A DNA stretch of 5,756 bases from Flavobacteriales bacterium (lineage in GTDB: Bacteria; Bacteroidota; Bacteroidia; Flavobacteriales_D; Sanyastnellaceae), in NCBI GenBank assembly GCA_947457325.1, contig CANGVU010000101.1, positions 1-5,756 of the forward strand, written 5' to 3'. The position numbers and the translations under genes were made by a program. Numbering within the stretch: position 1 is the stretch's first letter; each line of letters opens with the position of its first letter. The notes beneath the pieces were generated by a model, which had not been told where the DNA came from, did no database searches, and saw only the letters and a list, made by a program, of their open reading frames with translations. Of the stretch, positions 5,692 to 5,756 are shown piece after piece.

Positions 5692-5756
5692 TTAATTCAA
5701 TTCTGGATCCTCTGGGAAATTGGCCACCAACTGGCCTTTCTTTCCCAATTTTCTCA
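5692..5756 (-). CDS. Partial gene, C-terminus only, upstream in the thioesterase operon
   Basis: A minus-strand frame is open from the window edge to TAA at 5692-5694 and reads ...RKLGKKGQLVANFPEDPELN. One base separates its stop from the thioesterase ATG at 5690, an arrangement typical of co-transcribed genes, and the acidic polar tail reads like a natural C-terminus. Only about 20 residues are visible, too few to assign a family. Confidence 0.6.
   Translation of the reverse strand, partial: RKLGKKGQLVANFPEDPELN

Overview
The window looks like chromosomal DNA of a member of the Bacteroidota. The evidence is a secreted protein with a type IX secretion (T9SS, Por) C-terminal sorting domain, a tRNA promoter that matches the Bacteroidota sigma-factor consensus (TTTG, 19 nt, TAnnTTTG), few purine-rich Shine-Dalgarno sites, and an AAA_14/DUF4143 ATPase of a type common in this phylum. 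T9SS makes a non-Bacteroidales lineage (Flavobacteriia, Chitinophagia, Saprospiria and similar) plausible, but genus cannot be read from the sequence.

Layout, left to right. Positions 1-284 hold the 5' part of an unrecognised minus-strand gene that leaves the window. Positions 465-1511 (minus) encode a Fic-domain protein. It has a VbhA-antitoxin-like N-terminal segment, a Fic core with an HxFxEGNxR motif, a low-complexity DTVN-repeat linker encoded by 12-bp DNA repeats, and a C-terminal winged helix. A gene-free stretch of about 350 bp follows, with a tandem 11-bp repeat and an intrinsic terminator. This belongs to a tRNA-Ala(GGC) gene at 1868-1944 (minus), which has its own promoter. Next is a minus-strand AAA ATPase with a DUF4143 domain (2145-3356), bracketed by two near-identical hairpin-forming repeats. 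The divergent gap 3357-3624 holds one of these repeats plus a strongly structured, GC-richer multi-hairpin element. On the plus strand, 3625-5277 encodes a secreted protein with three lamin-tail domains and a T9SS sorting domain. It converges on, and overlaps by 4 bp, a minus-strand hotdog-fold acyl-CoA thioesterase (5274-5690). The thioesterase follows the 3' end of another gene by one base and is probably in an operon with it.

Functionally this is a patchwork rather than one pathway. The thioesterase and its upstream partner look like housekeeping genes, and the lamin-tail protein is a surface or secreted protein. The Fic gene, the tRNA with its adjacent repeats, and the repeat-bracketed ATPase have the character of an accessory insertion zone beside a tRNA. 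No integrase, transposase or CRISPR array is present. The most unusual items are the matched palindromic repeats on both sides of the ATPase gene, the repeat-encoded linker in the Fic gene that is also a DNA palindrome, and the multi-hairpin element at about 3420-3575.
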